Assembly: GCA_028870815.1 (NCBI GenBank)
Contig: JAGWOU010000107.1
Span: 1-6,514 of the forward strand
Length of the DNA stretch: 6,514 nt
DNA from: Rhodospirillales bacterium
GTDB taxonomy: Bacteria; Pseudomonadota; Alphaproteobacteria; Acetobacterales; Acetobacteraceae
Reading direction: 5' to 3'
Both the position numbers and the translations under genes were made by a program. Every line of letters starts with the position of its first letter. Position 1 is the stretch's first letter. Shown in pieces: positions 6,315-6,514 of this stretch. The notes under the pieces are model-generated. The model worked only from the letters and a program-made list of their open reading frames with translations. It was not told the origin of the DNA and did not search any database.

Positions 6315-6514
6315 GCCTTTTGAAGCTTGACAATGTTGGCCGCCGCTTTGGCGCGCTGCAGGCGCTGAAGGGCATCTCCCTGTCGGTGGAAAAAGGCGAA
6401 CTGCGCGCCATCATCGGCCCCAACGGCGCTGGCAAAACCACGCTGTTCAACCTGATCAGTGGCTTCTTCCCGCCCACGGAAGGCAGTATCACCTTCGATG
6501 GCCAGCCGATCGTC
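6311..6514 (+). CDS. livG: branched-chain amino acid-type ABC transporter ATP-binding protein, LivG family, partial
   Basis: Only the first 68 codons are in the window; the frame is open at the right edge. The start MSLLKLDNVGRRFGALQALKGIS is typical of LivG, with an A-loop aromatic (F13) expected to stack on adenine. The Walker A motif GPNGAGKTT spans 36-44. It is followed by LFNLISGFFPPTEGSITFDG (45-64), where the N-LISGF-PT-G pattern marks the LivG rather than the LivF branch. The Q-loop, signature motif and Walker B are beyond the edge. It hydrolyses ATP on the cytoplasmic face to drive import through LivH/LivM. The ATG overlaps the livM stop (ATGA, 6311-6314), and a strong GGGGAGGG (6296-6303) lies 7 nt upstream. 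A livF gene would be expected to follow. Confidence 0.93.
   Translation, partial: MSLLKLDNVGRRFGALQALKGISLSVEKGELRAIIGPNGAGKTTLFNLISGFFPPTEGSITFDGQPIV

Overview
The window is a GC-rich proteobacterial chromosome segment. Codon use is strongly GC-biased, genes are tightly packed with ATGA overlaps, and the transporter is of the LivH/LivM type with a twin-arginine-exported binding protein. This fits an alphaproteobacterium, possibly of the Acetobacteraceae; that lineage guess is inference and weakly held.

Left block, minus strand (1-1630): a 5-oxoprolinase locus. pxpA (872-1630) comes first. It is followed after 3 nt by an open frame from 868 that runs off the left edge. That frame encodes a PxpB (KipI-like) domain joined in one polypeptide to the start of a PxpC (KipA-like) domain. 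Together they should give the ATP-dependent PxpABC enzyme that opens 5-oxoproline (pyroglutamate) to glutamate.

Middle block, plus strand (1828-2981): a gene for an iron-containing (group III) alcohol dehydrogenase, divergent from pxpA across a 197-bp intergenic region. All four expected metal ligands are present. A net one-base loss near 2799-2802 throws the last fifth of the protein out of frame, and the intact C-terminus continues in the next frame to 2981. It is a fresh frameshift pseudogene or a sequence error.

Right block, plus strand (3098-6514): a branched-chain/hydrophobic amino-acid (HAAT) type ABC transporter operon in the order binding protein, LivH-type permease, LivM-type permease, LivG-type ATPase (cut by the right edge). 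A perfect TTGACA -35 element inside an inverted repeat lies upstream. A stem-loop between the binding-protein gene and livH may act as an attenuator or mRNA-stabilising element. livH/livM and livM/livG overlap by ATGA.

A plausible functional reading, which is inference, is that the transporter imports an amino acid, amide or lactam whose breakdown involves the neighbouring hydrolase and dehydrogenase. No mobile element, RNA gene, CRISPR array or clearly new system is visible. The most notable points are the dehydrogenase frameshift, the PxpB-PxpC fusion, and the pairing of a pyroglutamate hydrolase with an HAAT transporter of unknown substrate.
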